Shown here piece by piece: positions 9,926 to 22,550 of a stretch of 64,000 nucleotides of DNA. Numbering within the stretch: the first letter of the stretch is position 1; the number at the start of each line of letters is the position of its first letter. Location: NCBI GenBank assembly GCA_963853835.1, contig OY970830.1:35177966-35241965 (forward strand), given 5' to 3'. The notes beneath the pieces were generated by a model. That model saw only the letters and a program-made list of their open reading frames with translations, did not search any database and was not told the origin of the DNA. The DNA comes from Calendula officinalis. Taxonomy: Eukaryota; Streptophyta; Magnoliopsida; Asterales; Asteraceae. A program made the position numbers and the translations under genes.

Positions 9926-10360
9926 CTTGAACAGAACAGTTACGAGCAGACCTGAAAAACCCACTAATTTGATCCTAAAATGCTCGTTTCTTACCCAAAT
10001 TCACTGATTCTTATAGCAAACTAACCCAAATACTATTTTCTTCAATCCATTGCAACTATATTACTCAAAAACAACCTAGATCTATTCGAAAATTTGAATT
10101 TAAAGGGTTTTTGAAGCTTTAATGGTTTTTCCTAAAACCCTTAATTCTTCATCAGTATGGATTAGATTCGATCCTAGCTTGATTCTAAGCTTAATATATC
10201 AATAAAAGGAAGCTATTCAATCCATAATAACAAGAAATAGTACCTTAAATCTGATTTTTGATCTTAAACCCCTTTTTCTTCAAAAACCTTCAAAAACCCA
10301 CTGATTCTTCTGATTTTAACACCAATTGATGGATTTGGATCGTTTTCAAGATGAAATTAT

Positions 10361-10372
10361 GCTCTGATACCA
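10361..10372 (-). promoter_or_regulatory. Primer-binding site of element A
   Basis: The minus strand reads TGGTATCAGAGC two bases after the end of the 5' LTR; initiator methionine tRNA type. Confidence 0.9.
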
Positions 10373-10374
10373 AT

Positions 10375-10678
10375 TGAAAAGCACAATAACACTGAATCAA
10401 TCCATTCAATGATGTTTGATGATGATTTTGGTGAAAAAGTGAAGAATATTGATTAGGGCTTTTAGAGAGAGAAAGTAGAGAGATGGGAGAGAACAATTGC
10501 TGGAATGTTAACTTGATTAATTGTGCAAAAGTTTAGGAATTAAGCCTTACACTTTGGTATTTATACCATGGCTTAATTCCTTGTTAGTTAGGATCATTTC
10601 CTAAACTATTCTTAACTAATATACAATGTTACATAACTAGTACCTGGACTATTGATTACAACTAAATATGACCCAACA
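10375..10678 (-). repeat. 5' LTR of element A
   Basis: 304 bp, about two differences from the 3' LTR at 3367-3670. Carries the promoter for the minus-strand transcript. Confidence 0.92.
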
Positions 10679-13201
10679 CAAACTTTGGTGGTTTGATCAT
10701 GTAACTAGTCTAGAAACAGGCATAAACTGAAAAAAGAAGACCTCGTCGATCCGTTTACTCGTTATACAAAAATAGTTGGAAAATATGTTTGTTTTCATTA
10801 TATTGGTTACATGATTAATATTGTTAATTTCAGGTGTTGACAATTACATGTAAAGGGAAATAAGTTTTCACTGAATTAGTGCATAGAACTATAAATTGAA
10901 ATACACGTTACTTTTTTTCGAAATTGATTGATACCCAGTACGTATTCTCTTCGGCGTAAACAAAAGGAAAACCAAACATTGCCAAACTAAAGAACCATTT
11001 TTCATCAAATGTGTGTTTGACATAGTTTGTAGATTAACTTTAGTTTTTTGATACTTAACATTTAAGGAGCCACTAAGTTGATCTCCGAATAGACAATGGT
11101 TATTTCATGAGTAGACTTTTTCAAAATGTCATCGTAAAAATACATGAATACTGGTTAGACTACATACACATGAAAGAAACCCTTAACTTTTCCTAGGTAG
11201 CTTCAACAACAATTCCTCTCTGTCTAGTATTTCTGAATTTATAACGAGATACGTTTTGTAACTTACTTGAAGCTAATATCTATATGATTGAAAGAGTAAA
11301 TATATTACTGTCTTATGTTCATATTATTAATGTTTTCTATACAAAAAAAAAATTATACACTTGTGTATTTTAACTACAAGAGAATTATAATTGTAAGAGT
11401 GGTGAAACGGGTGCACATAATGATGTAAAAGTTTGGTATGGGTTGATTTGAAAATTGATAAAAGGATCACATGGGTTTGCATGAGTAGTGAGATGCCATC
11501 TTTATGGGGAACAAAGGAATAGTTGCTATTAATTTGGAATTAATCGGTGTAAGGATTTAGTCTAAAACACCAAATCTGACTTTGCTGTTGGAAGAAAAGC
11601 AAAAACACTTGAACCTGTAAGAACAAAATTACAGTCAATCAAGTTGTAAATTTTGAAATATGAGGTAGAATCGAAAAACTTACGCTAAAAATTAAGGTGA
11701 CCGATCGATCAACCAAGTACATTTTAATTCAATTATTTATGAAAGAAGCGGTCACTTCTTTGGTCGATTTCTCACTTGGTTAAATTTCTATCGGAATCGT
11801 ACAACTCACACGGGAATAAATTACTTGAGATGGAGATGTATATACAGCTATATCGGACTTTGTTCAACCTATAAACATCTTTTTCGTTATTTACCTTCTA
11901 AAAAACAACTTTAGGTTTCTAGGTCAAACCGACAAGCACATAATCAAATTAAATTGATTGTGATGATAGGGTATAACTCACACTAACTAGTAACTAACAA
12001 ACGCTCATTTGATTATCACAGGTTGCATAAAACACACACTAGTCACACATTGTTGTACACACAGTAAGACCAATAATAGAGGAATTATAAAAGGGTTAGT
12101 TCTATTTGAGCCTTAAGGCACCAATGATGAGGGTGAGAGTTGATGAATGAATCTAGTGGACTCCCACCTTTCCACGTCTGAAAGAGAAACGAGGATGTCG
12201 AAATTCAGTAGCCATCAAAGCCATGTTTAGTGTCCCATTTTCCCAAACTCCCATGTGTTATGTTCACATCAACCCCTCTTTTAAGTGGATTCCAACTCCT
12301 CTTTCAACCATATGTATATAGATGTATTATATATATCACCATCACCCACCCCACCCCAACCCCACTTATAGTGTCTGGTGGGCCCCCTCACTATTTTATA
12401 CATGGAGGAATCCTATACAATCATAGACATATATAGAAATCCTAGAACAAATAGTCTTTCCTTTGTTAAAAGATCCAAGTATTTAATGTGATTGGTCTGT
12501 CTTCCATGTTCCCAAGCAATCCCTATGCAGCTCTAATAATAAAATGAGTATTTGGTGTTATTTTATTTATGTACATGTTTCTAGTTCAAGAACATGGGGC
12601 AGAGTCTATAATAGCTTTATAATGGTACTCTCTTTTAAATTTGTTGGGCATGTGGTAAGTGATCCTTAAAAGATTTTATAAAGATTATGAGTTCGATTTA
12701 TCATGGGTTAAATATTTACCAGATAATGAATTAATGGTTTAGAAACTAACAAAACAATGGTTATGTTGTGTACATCTCGATCATAATTCATAAGTATGGC
12801 CACCCCGGACAAGCCTTTTAACTTTAATGAACTCAACTCAATACTGAAAAAAACATCAAGAAATTATAGAGTTGAATATCTAAAATTAAATATCTTAATT
12901 GTGGGATGCTCTTTAATCATTGTGCATTAAAGGAACCTTATGTTAATGCGATATTAGAGGATAAGTAATGCAAAACTATTAATTTTACCGGTATTACTGA
13001 GAGAGCTAAAGGTTTATTACACATTATACACACGGATATGCATATCCTTCCAAAGAATGGTTTTTTAAAATTTTGAAAGTATCAATTTCTTAGAGAGTAT
13101 TATCAATCCTAATGAAATAGAAGGTAAAAAAAACATCATTATTCATTAATTTGGAAGTATGAATGATTTTAGCCTGAGTAATGAAAATATGAAATTTATT
13201 A
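10679..13201. other. AT-rich spacer, no gene seen
   Basis: Both strands were scanned. No domain-bearing ORF, LTR or clear TIR element was recognised. Short CT/CA-rich stretches near 12300-12370 are simple sequence only. Confidence 0.55.
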
Positions 13202-13497
13202 CTTCCTTCGATTCAAAATAAGTAATACATTGTTACTTTCACGGTTTTTTATGCAAACGATTATAACGAATGTTAATTATGATAATTAGTGGAAAATGAA
13301 TGCAACACATTTTGAATAAAGTAAGATTAATGATATTTCACTGTTTTAAATGAGTCATTTCATTATATTAAAGGAGATCATTAGTAGGTGTAGGTCCCAC
13401 TACTTTTTACCAAACAAGGTAAATTTTCAAAGTGTGTCACTTATTTTAATACACCTAAAAAATAAAAAGTGTATCACTTATTTTGAATCGAAGAAAG
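13202..13497. mobile_element. Stowaway-like MITE (296 bp)
   Basis: Flanked by TA on both sides (13200-13201, 13498-13499). Terminal inverted repeats start CTTCCTTCGATTCAAAATAA and the right end is its complement with few mismatches. No coding capacity. The TA duplication and the CTYCCTYCG start fit Tc1/mariner-derived Stowaway elements. Related partial copies are at 55783-55850 and 56178-56376. Confidence 0.85.
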
Positions 13498-13689
13498 TAT
13501 GTATATTTTGTTGCGAACACATTAGCTCAATTCAAAGATTATTTTATATATTCTCATTAGATATATGTGTTTGTTGCAAATGTGTATGCCAACTCCTAGC
13601 AAACGTGGTAAACCAAAAGGTAGATAAATATAGACAAACAAATACACATGTGAGTTACTATACACTTCGTCTTATATTTTCAGAAAATA

Positions 13690-15215
13690 TATGAAGCATT
13701 TGACTCGTTAAAACCTTGTCAGAGAAAATCCATTGGACAAAAACTCAGGTTGAAGGACAAAATAGTAGGATCTGAATGTCTTGTTCGAAGGAAGGGACCA
13801 TATATGGTGTGTCTCGTTACAAACTTGTTTAGAGAGAACTCAGTGGCACAAAACCTATAATCAAGGACAAAAAACTACACAATGGTTAATAAGTATTTAA
13901 CTCGATACTCCCCCAGAGTTCAATAATTCTTAGTGAGAGTGAGATGTAGTTAGTGTGTCATTAACAAAAATTGTCAATTTAAACCCAATGGGACAAAACC
14001 CTTGAACTAATAGAAAAAGAGTACACAACCATTCGTCGGGATGCTCCCCCCTCCCCCCAAATGCACTCAACATAAGGATGCAAGCATTATTCGCACACAA
14101 CTGGGCGCATGATACATGTCATATATGTGGCTCAGAGAGTTTTCTAAGTCAAATAAATTTGAAATTTTTTTCGAAAGAATATTTCGGCAGTGACTTGGTG
14201 AACAAGTCTGCATGATTCTTAGCCTATTCAATATGTTGCACTTTAATATTTTGAAATGATTATTGTTCATCTGTAAAGAACAATTTTGGCGAGAGGTGTT
14301 TGGTGTTATCCTTTTCTATGTAACCATATTTCGCTTGATCGATAGTTACTGATCTGTTATATGAAAAATGACTTATTGGGATCATAAGCCAAACCACATT
14401 TACTTCAAATATGCCCAATTACAGTTCGAAGCAACACACACACTATGGTTGCCTCAAAGAACGTGAGTAGGTCGGAGTGATTAGTCGAAGTAGCAACTAG
14501 AGTCTGTTTATTGGACCTGCAGGATACCGTCCTTTATGCGGGTCTGATAAGTTACCTGTATCGACATTTCCAATAAGGGTCACGTTATCTCGAGCATCAT
14601 TCGGACGTGATCCATTCGATGTCGCGTAGGGATAGAAGAAAACCATAAACGTAGTACTTTTAACGTAACTGGAGATGTCTATAATACCAATCCAATGGCA
14701 GCGTGTTGGCTAATTGCTTTGACTAGCCAGACAGTTCACAACAAATCTGTTATTCGGTCTAGTACATTGGCCCAAGTATAATAATGCGCCTAATGTACCC
14801 AAATATGACCAGTGGGCACTCAGTGACTCTTCATCATCCTCCTTTGGAGAACGAACGACCATGGGAGTAGATGACGTCTTTGCGCCATGACGACTAAAGT
14901 ATCATGACACATTTTGGGTGGCGTTCCCTTGATGGAGGAAAAATCACATCTTTATGGTGCTCGATCTGCAAGCCGAGACAATACCATATTTTTCCAAGAT
15001 CTTTCATCTTGAATTCCTTTTACCGGATTTCAATATTTTTCCAACAATTCTTTCGAGGTTCCTTTGAAATTCATATCATCGACATATATCGCAATAATCG
15101 CATACCTAAAGTGAATTTCATTATAAACCATGCATGGACATATCTCATTATTCAAATATCCCAGTCTAATCACGTACTAACTTAGACGGTTATACCACAT
15201 CCGTGACAACCCTCG
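13690..15215 (-). pseudogene. Decayed Copia pol (RT C-terminal half and RNase H)
   Basis: Minus-strand remnant, broken by many stops and shifts. Readable pieces in order: RMWYNRLS near 15200; the RT catalytic motif IYVDDMN (YVDD at 15075-15086); a block like FEMKDLGK…YCLGLQIEH around 14960-15000; STPMVVRS and a GALLYLGQCTRP block around 14760-14860; a YLSDPHK block near 14540; and a NHADLFTKSLP block near 14200 that marks the end of Copia RNase H. The noncoding tail reaches about 13690 and contains PPT-like purine runs (plus-strand CTCCCCCAGAG near 13910, CTCCCCCCTCCCCCC near 14043). No LTRs were delimited. Confidence 0.8.
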
Positions 15216-15645
15216 GATACAGGTCGTTCTCCCGACATTGATAGTGATCGAGCACGAAAATTGTAAGTTGGTGTGCGTTTTTAAATGTGATTTTCACAAG
15301 ATGAATGAGTTGTCAATTCTCTCACACATGAAAGATCAATGGTATTAATGAATAGCTTCCAACATACGCTAGTGCAGTGTACCAATATGCTAGTATACGC
15401 TAATGGTAGTACCAAATTTATATTCCTTAAGCTTCTTTTAGTTATATAATTGTATTTTGGGTATAGGGTTTTCTAAAATATAAGTTAGTCCTAAGTATAT
15501 TATTATCATTGATATGAATCCACTCAAGCAAGGTTGTAATAATTAATAAGAAAATAAACAAACTATTGATAAAAATGCATACATAAGATAGTCATACGCC
15601 CACCAGGCATCTTTATAAGGTCGCTTACTCAACATACAAGCGTCA
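15216..15645. other. Spacer between Copia remnant and chromovirus G
   Basis: AT-rich, with a local duplication of a TACGCTA motif near 15365-15405. No gene or element boundary recognised. Confidence 0.5.
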
Positions 15646-17367
15646 TGTAACACCTCAAATTTTATAACAAAACATTTACCCAAAAATACATCTTTTATAA
15701 ATAGAAGAATTGTTATCAAAATACGGATTTACAAAAACCTTTGGTTAGTGTAAGTTTTGGTGTTACAATATATATCAAAACCAAAGCTAAACATAATTTC
15801 GAGCTAATGTTCTTCTATTCTAGGCCCCTTACGTCCACTAGCGTACGCACCTAATCCCTTGCACCTGAACTTGAGTACATAGCAAAGCAAACAAGGAGTA
15901 CGTGAGACAAAAACTCTCGTGAGATACATGCGTTTAGATCCCCGATAATAATCAAACATTTCATAGATATATATTTATGTACTGCACGAATACCAATTAA
16001 TCACCCTATGGTAACCCTATCGATCATACATCGCTATCAACATATCTAGTTATGTGGAACATCTCCAAACAACCTAACATCACATTAACTTATTAACCGG
16101 GGATCCCCCGCGTTAATAAGCTTCAAGGTACAGCAAGAGGGATTTGCCCAATCTACCGATGTCTGACTTACTCGTCGGAACGCGTCCAGTTAGCAAGCCT
16201 CCTACCACGGAATGGAACCATTGGGAATTCCCTAACCAATCCCATCCCAAGCGTCACAGTGACCAGGGATCCACCGCATCACCACACCATCTCATTCTTA
16301 CTATAACTCATCAGGTATTCCAACAATGCCCTCCAATATCATATCGATCATCATACAAGCTAGTTAGCTATCAACAATAATATATAAAAATATTCAACAT
16401 ATTATGAACCTACACAATAATCAAAAAGAGTCAATCACATGTAAATAAATACATTTCTGGTTAAATAACCAAATCCTTTCTGCTCAACAAGCTAGCACCC
16501 TCTCAAGATTCACCGGATGCCCTATTATAACAATCACAAGTTGTTCAACAACATATACTACTAATATTAAACCCCTTTATCACTAGATACCCTTTAGTAT
16601 CACTTTCCCCCAAAAAGTGGCGGTTTCCGAAACCCTAAGTTTTACACACCTTAAGATTCTTACAGATCTTAACTATACACTTGTTTCCTTTGATAAAATA
16701 CCTTGTATTAAGTGAAAACAACCTTCATTTCAACATTAAAGCAAACCCCAAGAACTATGGTTCTAAACCTCAAGCTTTTCTTTCATGGATTCAAAGCTAT
16801 AACTAACTAGAGATGAAGATTTACCTTTAATCTTCAACTAGGATGGAAATAACCCGAGATTGGTGAAGAAATCGGCTCCAAGAAACCCCTTCCACTCAAA
16901 AATTGCACACACAAGTCAAGAGAGTTTGGGAGTGAAAATGGGTGAAAAATGAAGAATTCCCGCACCTTATCTTGTGCCCAGACAATCCTCACGCCCAAAA
17001 TACTTTCCTCGCGTCGCGAAGTCCCGCAGGGCCGCGTATCCTCGCGCCGAGATTCCCAACGCGAGCCCGACGCTAAGATCTCGCGTCCAACACTGAAAGT
17101 TGTTGTTTGATTCGGTACCCTTACTCGCATCGCGAACCTGGCGCGAGCCCGACGTGAGGTTTGCCAGAATTCCATATTTCGGTTTTTCCCTTTTGATCAC
17201 TAACTCGGTTCGGTTCGGCTCGTTCCCGATTCCAACGATCACAATAATTTATAAACACTATCAAAGCTACTATTAAGTATTATATCGACTAATACTCATC
17301 AAAATGCAAATACACGAATTACATATTCACCGAAATACTTTATATATCAAGTTTCCAAAAATTCGGG
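15646..17367 (-). repeat. 3' LTR of chromovirus G
   Basis: Plus strand begins TGTAACACCTCAAATTTTAT and matches the F LTR over most of its length. It contains a CpG-rich block at about 17007-17160 (CTCGCGTCGCGAAG, CGCGAGCCCGACG). Confidence 0.85.
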
Positions 17368-17369
17368 TC

Positions 17370-19377
17370 TTAAGAAGATTCCGTCCTCGGAACCTCATCA
17401 TAGTTCACAAAGTTCGAACATCTTTTTAGAATCTCATCCTTGACTTCCCAAGTCAAATTCGGCCCAAGGGAATGCTTCCACTTGACCAAAACCAACTCGA
17501 TCTCTTTATTCCGAAGCTTCTTGGTCCTTGTCTCTAGTATGGCTTCGGGTTCTCCAATTAACCGATTCGGGGAATCAACCCGCAACTTTTGCAATGGGGT
17601 TATATTCTCCACCTCAGCAATAAAATTCTTTAGATAACTCACGTGAAAGGTGTCATGCACACCTTAAAGTTCGGGTGGGAAGTTCCAACTTAAATGCTTG
17701 AAGACCAATTCGTTTCAAAATCTTGAATGGCCCGACATACCTCGGACTCAACTTCCCTTTCCTACCAAACCGCATCACACCCTTCCACGGTGACATTTTT
17801 AACATTACCATATCCCCGACATCGTACGGTCGCTTTTTCAAACCCAAGTAGCTTCGTTGTCTATCTTGAGCGGCTTTCATGTTGGCTTGTATCATTCCAA
17901 CATAATGGAGTTGTACACTTTCTTCCATATAATACCTCATATGGCGGTATCCCGATACTCGAATAATAACTATTATTGTACGAGAACTCGACTAGTGGTA
18001 AATGTTCATCCCATTTACCCCCGAAATTCAACAAACACGACCTCAACATATCTTCAATAGTTTGAATTGTTCTTTCACTTTGACCATCGGTTTGCGGATG
18101 ATAAGCCGTCCTCAAACTCAACTTTGTACCCAACTCTTCTTGTAATGATCTCCAAAATCTCGAGGTAAACCTCGCGTCTCTATCGGATACTATCGACAAC
18201 GGAACCCCGTGGAGTCGAACCACCTCGTCAACATATAGCTTAGACAATCTTTCAAATGGCAAAGTTTCCCGAATGGCTAGGAATAACGCACATTTGGTCA
18301 ATCGGTCAACTATAACTCATATGGCATCATGACCCTTACTCGTCTTCGGCGACCCAACTATAAAATCCATCGTGATATCCTCCCACTTTACGGCCGACAC
18401 TTGCAATGATTGAGCCACCCCATACGGCACTTGATGTTCGGCCTTCACTTGTGCACACGTGGCACACTTCGAGATGTACTTTGCTACTCTTGACTTCATC
18501 CCGGGCCACCAATAAACTCTTTTCAAATCTTGGTATCTTTAAGTACTCCCGGTGGATTGAATATTTAGACTTGTGAACATCATTTAATAACTCTTTCGGG
18601 TACCCCAAGCTTAGGAACCCAAATCCGACCGCCTACGGTTTTCAACCCTTGCACGTTTTTCACAAAGTGTTAATTCTTACCCAAACGTTATTGTCTTAAC
18701 TCGTCTTTTCACATGACCTTTCATTGGGTATTCTTAATCCTTTCGATAATACTTGAGACTACCTCGATACACATTGATCTTCCCTTGATCGACTTTTCAT
18801 ATACTTTTTGGGTCAAGGCATCGGCTACCACATTAGTCTTTCCCGCGTGATACACAATCTCACAATCATAATCATTAATTAGCTCGATCCACATTCTTTT
18901 ACGCATATTAAAGTCTTTTTGAGTTAACACATATTGTAGACTTTTACGAACTGTATACAACGTACACCGAGTTCCATATAAATAATGCCTCCATAATTTC
19001 AAAGCAAAAATGATCGCCGCCAACTCCAAATTGTGTGTAGTGTATCTGGTTTCTGCATCCTTCAATTGCCGTGAGGCATACGTGATCACCTTACCCCTTT
19101 GCATCAACACACAACCGAGCCCTTGATTTGAAGCATCACTATAAACCACGAAATCCTTTTTACCATCCGGTAATGTAAGAATCGGTGCATTACACAACTT
19201 TTCTTTCAATAATCCAAACGCCTCGTCTTGCTTCTTATCCCACACAAACTTTTCGCTTTTTCTAGTCAACTTTGTGAGTGGAATTGCAATCTTTGAAAAA
19301 TCTTGTATAAGTTTCCAGTAATACCCGGCTAACCCAAATCCTTGAATCCTAAAAAATATTGACAATCTAATACCCAA
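17370..19377 (-). pseudogene. Chromovirus G pol fragment (RNase H, integrase, chromodomain)
   Basis: Minus-strand pieces in several frames. RT connection and RNase H at 19377-18721 contain YSDASNQGLGC, but the usual TDHKS is TVRKS, so a catalytic Asp is lost. The integrase zinc region is at 18608-18317 and the integrase core at 18301-17861 (SDRDARFTSRFW, TAYHPQTDGQSERT). The GPF/Y region is at 17940-17653 (KLSPRYVGPFKIL). The C-terminal chromodomain-like part is at 17660-17370 (VLVKWKHSLGPNLTWE). Compared with element E the order is identical, with a missing stretch after the integrase core and at least four frame breaks. Not functional. Confidence 0.88.
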
Positions 19378-19726
19378 TAGTTTGATTTAACTACTTCTAA
19401 AATCCATTTTCAAACTCCAAAAATATTAAATCTAAGATATGCTCAACAGAGGGGCCACAAACACCATGGACCCATATTCTCACACCAATAAAATCTAGCT
19501 TACAACTTATCCATGTTGACTCAGCATAAAAATCATTTAACTTTAAAACAAAACAAAAATTACTCAATTTATAAATATCTCCATGGATTTTATTTTTTCT
19601 TTCCAAAAGTCAAGTGTATATCGACGTGAATTTACAATATAACAAACACATCTAAAAATTAAATTCAAAATTATATATACATAGATATATATATAAATAT
19701 ATATATACATATATATATATAAATAT
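19378..19726. other. AT-rich spacer
   Basis: Borders the truncation point of G. The right half is TA/TATATAC simple sequence (about 19670-19726). No gene seen. Confidence 0.5.
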
Positions 19727-20115
19727 AGAAGTGGGATCCTGTGAGGACTCAAAAAACGGTGAGGACTCGCGAGGACACCTCATAAAAATTTTAAAAAATT
19801 TTGAAAAAAATATATATAACTCACCATGATTATTACTACATTTGACCAAAAAAATTTCGAAAAAAAAATTATGATCCACTTTTTTTCGCGGATCATAACA
19901 ATGATCCATATTTTTTTTTGGATCATTATTATGATCCATATTTATTTTTTTGGATCATTTTTGAAAAACTTTTTTTTTTTTGGATCTTATAGGCTGCGAT
20001 TTAGATATTAAAAAAAATTTTGAAAAAAGTTTGTTTTGGATCATTTTTAGTGTTTTTTTTGGAGTCCTCGTAGTCCTCACCGGGAAAAGAGTCCTCACCG
20101 GATCCGGATCCCACT

Positions 20116-20118
<3 letters not shown>
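19727..20118. mobile_element. TIR element of 392 bp with GGATCC-rich ends
   Basis: Ends are inverted: AGAAGTGGGATCC at the left and GGATCCCACTTCT at the right, followed inward on both sides by GGTGAGGACTC and a second copy of GTGAGGACT. The inner part has several alternating GGATCAT/ATGATCC copies on a poly-A/T background. It sits in TA-rich simple sequence, so no target duplication can be read. Superfamily uncertain (Mutator-like is possible). Confidence 0.65.

Positions 20119-20208
<90 letters not shown>
20119..20208. repeat. (TC)n(TA)n microsatellite
   Basis: A short CT run followed by about 80 bp of uninterrupted TA dinucleotides. Confidence 0.95.
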
Positions 20209-20213
<5 letters not shown>

Positions 20214-20216
20214 GAG

Positions 20217-20595
20217 TAGGGATGACATATAGAACCGAAAAACTGAACCCGTACCCGTATCGAACCGGGTCTAAGACCCGATACCGAAATTAATTAACTA
20301 TATACTTGGAATTTGTTGTGGTATAATACTATTATTAGTATTCGTTTCAAATTATTAACACAATCATTACTTGTAAATCATTAGAATATTATGTATTAAC
20401 TAATAAATATGATAAAAACACCCAAAATCTACTCCAAGTATTTTTTCGGTTCCAATCGGATCTATACCTGATTTATCCGAACCGAACCGGAACCGTATTA
20501 TATAAAACGGTTCGATTCTCGGGTCTAATAATCCTCCTAAATCGGGTCTCGAGTATTTCGGGCCCGAGTCGGTTCCGGACCCGATTCCATCCCTA
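20217..20595. mobile_element. hAT-type MITE (379 bp)
   Basis: TIRs TAGGGATG and CATCCCTA, flanked by the perfect 8-bp duplication ATTATGAG (20209-20216, 20596-20603). Internal sequence is rich in GAACCG/CGGTTC and GGGTCTCGAG motifs. No ORF. The 8-bp duplication and TAGGGATG ends are typical of hAT. Confidence 0.9.
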
Positions 20596-20603
20596 ATTAT
20601 GAG

Positions 20604-20993
20604 TAATGGTATTTCTTTCTACCTTTTAGTCTTACTCGTAGTCCTACCTATCTCTAAGTACTACGCATCTCTAAACTTAACATGTGTCATCTATTAATTT
20701 CTCTTTTCTCATATCATTCATTGATTTTGACACTTGTTATTATCAAATGAATAAGATTATGGATAGTAATAAAAGATATGAAGAAATATCATTTCTCATA
20801 TATTACATATTTTGAGTTGCATGTTAAGACAATAACTTAAAATAACAGGATTTGATAAAGATTGTCGCGCGACTCCATACTAGGTTCTAAGATGGAACAA
20901 TATATTTGTATCATGTAAAAACGGCAACAGTTAGATGAAAATTGCTAGACATTTATTTTTCTTTATAGTATATGTGCATGTCTGTATATATTC
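20604..20993. other. AT-rich spacer
   Basis: No gene, RNA or element boundary recognised before the left end of element B. Confidence 0.5.
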
Positions 20994-21266
20994 TGTTAGG
21001 ACTATTTCTGTAATAGATTTTGACCTTTAAGTCCCTTATTTAACGTTTCCTTTGTTAAGTGGTGAGGAGTATATAATGTTGTATGTTTGTCTTTGGATGT
21101 AATCTTTCCCACACTTATTGAATTACAGATTTTGAAAGCATCTTTCCCTCCTTCATTCTCTCTCAACTACACACATTAAAACACCAAGAACACACACACA
21201 CTTAATTCTTCAATTCTAGTCAAATTATCATGAATTAGCTTCATTTCAATCACATTAGATCTCTCA
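20994..21266 (+). repeat. 5' LTR of element B
   Basis: Begins TGTTAGGACTATTTCTG, ends TCTCTCA; contains AGTATATAATG (TATA-like) at about 21067. Confidence 0.92.
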
Positions 21267-21268
21267 AT

Positions 21269-21280
21269 TGGTATCAGAGC
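21269..21280 (+). promoter_or_regulatory. Primer-binding site of element B
   Basis: TGGTATCAGAGC two bases after the LTR; initiator methionine tRNA type. Confidence 0.9.
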
Positions 21281-21680
21281 ATAAACTCTCTAAGAGTAGA
21301 TCCAAATTCGTGATGATTTGATCCAGATCTGAGTTTTTGATTGAAAAAGTTGTGTTCGTCACTTGAAATTTAATGTTGTAAATTTTTGTTTCGAATTGAA
21401 TATTTGATTGAAGATTCATGTTTCTCCATTGATTCTAATAGGAATAGAATCAAATTTCGATCAATTCCATCAACAATTGATCATGATTCAGTGATTTTTG
21501 TGAAAAAGTGAAAAACTCAAAAAGTCTCTGTAATTTGCAAAATTCGATCAAATGTGTTATGTTTTGGTTTATATGATCGGATCAAAGTGTTAGCAAATTG
21601 ATTTCGAGCAATTAGCAAAAAGAATCATTCAAATTGGTCAAGAAATGAGCAAGATTGGATCAAAAGAGTGAAGTTTATGA

Positions 21681-22240
21681 AGGTGCGTACAAGTTCGGCC
21701 TCAAGAACACGATGATGAAGTTCGGCAGACATAGTTCGGCTCTATTAAAAGTTCGGCCCAACTTGTAGTTCGGCCCAAGTTCGGCCCGAAGTATCAGATT
21801 TCTGCCCATAGAAGTTCGGCCCGAACTTAATAGAGTTCGGCCCAAGTACTTGTTCGACACATACCCAAGTTCGGCCCGAACTTCACTAAGTTCGGCCAAT
21901 ATTGGAATTTCAATCTTCGGCGGAATTGTTCGATCAACAGGTTCGATATCAAGTCCAACTTCGGCTAATTGAAAGTCTTCGGCCCACAAGAAAGCTCAGC
22001 CCGAACACCCTACCCGAACATTGTCTTAGGCTCACAAACAAGTTCGGCCCGAACTACCTTTCATCTTCGGCCCAACTTCGGCTTAAACTAGTTCGGCCCA
22101 TCAACTTCGGCCCGAGCAAGAAGTTCGGCACAATCCTAGTTCGGCCCATTGAAGTTCGGCCCGAACATTTTAATTCATACCATCTTCGTCCCAATCAAAG
22201 TTCGGCCCGAACAATACCAAGTCTTCGGCCCAACTTGTGT
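21681..22240. repeat. AGTTCGGCCCGAACTT palindromic array in leader of B
   Basis: About twenty-five degenerate copies of TTCGGCCCGAAC or half-sites TTCGGCCC, irregularly spaced. On the sense strand this is the same core as the leader array of A (9592-9925). ORFs across it (for example 21902-22492) are repeat artefacts. Confidence 0.85.
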
Positions 22241-22364
22241 AACAAAAGGGGTTATACTAAAACGATCATAACTTTCAGCTCGGGTGTCCGTTTCGAGCCC
22301 ACGAGTAACCAAATCGAAGCTCGCGACGAAAGCTACGACGTGATAAACTCGTGTTTCAACGGTG

Positions 22365-22497
22365 ATGACTTATGCACAATTCAGTGTATAACTCGCATTT
22401 CAACGAATAATGACTTATACACAATTCAGTGTATAACTCGCGTTTCAACGGATAATGGCTTATGCACACGTCCGTGTATGACCCGCGCTTAAAAGCA
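22365..22497 (+). repeat. Three copies of a GTGTATAACTCGCGTTTCAACG-like unit
   Basis: Three roughly 45-bp units (GACTTATACACAATTCAGTG type, each with internal CAC…GTG complementarity) in tandem. Element A has two such units at about 6590-6665 in reverse orientation, directly beyond the stop side of its ORF. This places the right edge of the segment missing from B. Confidence 0.75.
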
Positions 22498-22550
22498 ATG
22501 GATTTCAAGTACATCAGCTTGAAACCCGTTTTTCAATGACATCATTGGTT

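Larger units (their letters stand above)
3367..10678 (-). mobile_element. Non-autonomous Copia-type LTR element A (7312 bp)
   Basis: Complete minus-strand LTR element. LTRs of 304 bp at 3367-3670 and 10375-10678 differ at only about two positions, so insertion is recent. The PBS is at 10361-10372 and the PPT at 3671-3682. Flanking 5-mers are CAAAT (left) and CAAAC (right), a 4/5 match. In element order it holds a CpG-rich leader array (about 9592-9925), one 799-codon ORF (9191-6792), four GAGGGGGAG tracts, six hairpin modules, a tandem repeat and a relic LTR start. No protease, integrase, reverse transcriptase or RNase H was seen, so it must be mobilised in trans. Confidence 0.9.
15646..19377 (-). 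mobile_element. 5'-truncated Ty3/Gypsy chromovirus G
   Basis: Minus-strand chromovirus remnant: 3' LTR at 15646 to about 17367, then pol from 17370 to about 19377, ending abruptly in the RT/RNase H connection. The gag, protease, most of RT and the 5' LTR are missing. A short deletion removed the LTR/PPT junction near 17367, where E keeps CGTTACAACTATCTACCCC. The LTR is close to that of remnant F (53374-55164), so G and F belong to one family. Confidence 0.88.

Noticed and set aside
14904..15185. 93-codon plus-strand ORF
   Set aside because: It is the antisense shadow of the decayed Copia RT on the minus strand, where YVDD is readable.
16834..17242. 91-113 codon ORFs on the minus strand
   Set aside because: They fall in the CpG-rich block of the G LTR; GC-rich sequence lacks stops by composition. 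No known domain.
21902..22492. 196-codon plus-strand ORF in element B
   Set aside because: It runs across the TTCGGCCCGAAC array and the GTGTATAACTCG repeats. Amino-acid repeats only mirror the DNA repeat and no domain is present.
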